Assembly (NCBI GenBank): GCA_045430305.1
Contig: JAILXW010000004.1
Span: 124,001 to 188,000, forward strand
Length of the DNA: 64,000 nt
Source: Agarilytica sp045430305
GTDB lineage: Bacteria; Pseudomonadota; Gammaproteobacteria; Pseudomonadales; Cellvibrionaceae
Direction of reading: 5' to 3'
The notes beneath the pieces were generated by a model. That model was not told where the DNA came from and made no database searches. It was given only the letters and a program-made list of their open reading frames with translations. Position numbers and translations under genes: made by a program. Shown in pieces: positions 62,993 through 64,000 of this stretch. The number at the start of each line of letters is the position of its first letter. Position 1 is the first letter of the stretch.

Positions 62993-64000
62993 ATGAAAAA
63001 GCTGCTATCTAAACAACTCATCGTCACTCTCGTTCTGACTTTCAGTGCATTCGGGGCATTTAAGCTCCAGGCAGAACCACTTTTGAATGGTGTTGCCACC
63101 CATGCTGAATTGGGGCAAGAGCAATTCATTGCAGGGCTATTTACGTCCACGCTGTCAGACTCTTCAGGTACCATTTTGAGTACACAGGAAGAAAAACGCA
63201 TTCAGGTTCGGGTGCTAGCACCGCGCCTATCATCGCGACGCTTCCGCCGTATGTGGATTGAAGGCATGGCCATTAACGCCAGCCCTGCAGAACTAGAAAA
63301 GCACGCGAACGACATGGCTGACTTTTCTAACATGGTCAAAATTAAGATGATCGCAGGCGATATTTTCTCCGTTGAACGCCGCGAAGATGCTGTTCGCGTA
63401 TCCATAAATAGTGTGATGCTTGGAGAGATTGAAGACCCACAATTCTTTGACTTACTACTGCGCACCTGGATTGGCCCAGTACCACTTTCATCTGAATTTC
63501 GCGACGCCTTGCTGACCGCCGGCTCTATCAAGCCTGGGCCGTTGACACGCTTTGAAAGTACGCGCCCGTCTGATACGCGTATTACAGCAATCGAAAGCGC
63601 CGTTACTGCCAAGCTTGCCGGCAGCACATCTGGCAATTCGCAGACTAAACAATCCTCCAGCCCTAAAGTGGCTGTAGCAGCGCCAAAGATCGAACCAGAA
63701 ATTGCAGCACCGCCACAGATTTCGGCTCCTTCAGGCCCAGAAGAGGAAGAACCAACGAAGATTGCCCTTGCCCCCCCTACACTTGATGACAGCTCTGATG
63801 AGACCACTGAAGAGCCACCTGAAGTTGCTGAGACGCCTGAACCACCCAAGGCAACGCCAGCCCCAGTAAAAGTCGTATTAGCACCGCAGGAAGAAGCCTT
63901 AGACGAAAGTATTTTTGATGAAGAAGACGATGAAGTTTTCTCCGCAGAGAGCCTCTTAAAAGAGCAGTTATACTATTCACAACTAGCGAAATTCACCCAC
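62993..64000 (+). CDS. Secreted chalcone-isomerase-like protein, 3' end cut by window edge
   Basis: The frame opens at ATG 62993 and remains open for 336 codons to the right edge. A signal peptide (ending near FKLQA) is followed by a domain with the CHI-like proteobacterial pattern (KRIQVRVLAPRLSSRRF, LLLRTWIGPVPLSSEF) at about residues 30-185. A long Pro/Glu/Ala-rich acidic linker follows (about 200-310, e.g. SGPEEEEPT, ETTEEPPEV). Function is unknown; members are periplasmic. The linker suggests a second domain beyond the window. Confidence 0.8.
   Translation, partial: MKKLLSKQLIVTLVLTFSAFGAFKLQAEPLLNGVATHAELGQEQFIAGLFTSTLSDSSGTILSTQEEKRIQVRVLAPRLSSRRFRRMWIEGMAINASPAELEKHANDMADFSNMVKIKMIAGDIFSVERREDAVRVSINSVMLGEIEDPQFFDLLLRTWIGPVPLSSEFRDALLTAGSIKPGPLTRFESTRPSDTRITAIESAVTAKLAGSTSGNSQTKQSSSPKVAVAAPKIEPEIAAPPQISAPSGPEEEEPTKIALAPPTLDDSSDETTEEPPEVAETPEPPKATPAPVKVVLAPQEEALDESIFDEEDDEVFSAESLLKEQLYYSQLAKFTH

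Noticed and set aside
63202..63849. 215-codon minus-strand frame, Ser/Gly-rich
   Set aside because: Shadow of the Pro/Glu-rich linker in the chalcone-isomerase-like gene; the plus frame has a signal peptide and a recognisable domain.

Overview
The window looks like chromosomal DNA of a free-living, respiring marine-type gammaproteobacterium, most like the Cellvibrionales (Saccharophagus/Teredinibacter relatives) or a close neighbour of Pseudomonas. This is inferred from protein resemblance and from gene order. The argG-motY-pyrC-rnt-tsa-bfd run, with grxD, argD and argF further on, follows an order I remember from Pseudomonas aeruginosa. Base composition is moderate. I see no rRNA, tRNA, CRISPR array, prophage or insertion sequence.

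Layout: 0-9.2 kb is a complete cbb3-type oxidase locus on the minus strand (ccoNOQP, ccoGHIS, then a TauE/SafE-like membrane protein) behind a textbook FNR/Anr-type promoter. A ParA-like ATPase is cut by the left edge. 9.4-15.3 kb is a housekeeping block (argG, motY, pyrC, rnt, a GFA-family protein, a peroxiredoxin, bfd). 15.3-18.5 kb holds a coiled-coil lipoprotein and a membrane Ser/Thr kinase. 18.7-25.6 kb is an iron-centred stretch: two bacterioferritin subunits with complementary active sites, a secreted PHB-depolymerase-like esterase, a Fur-box-headed porin / FMN-binding protein / PepSY operon, an AhpD-like protein and a monothiol glutaredoxin. 26-33 kb has argD-argF and nrdA-nrdB. 33.4-36 kb has small proteins and a response-regulator diguanylate cyclase. 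36-42 kb is an ECF sigma/ChrR anti-sigma pair divergent from a five-gene lipid-modification operon (NTF2-like, SDR, flavin oxidoreductase, DUF1365, cyclopropane-fatty-acid-synthase-like). 42-52 kb carries a Nudix hydrolase, a CvpA-like protein, gcvP, ahpF, ahpC, oxyR and a sodium:solute symporter. 52-57 kb carries a lone ExbD, dinB with a LexA box, a histone H1/AlgP-like Lys-Ala protein, a PilZ protein and two unknowns. 57-64 kb has an RND efflux pair, a cNMP-binding protein and a partial chalcone-isomerase-like secreted protein.

Themes: microaerobic respiration, iron storage and reduction, and oxidative stress defence (two peroxiredoxins, AhpF, OxyR, glutaredoxin, ChrR). The least explained parts are the Fur-controlled porin/flavoprotein/PepSY operon, the ChrR-linked lipid operon, the heteromeric bacterioferritin pair, the stop-codon-bearing tandem repeat at the end of nrdB, an orphan terminator before argD, and a possible 34-residue ORF coupled to exbD.
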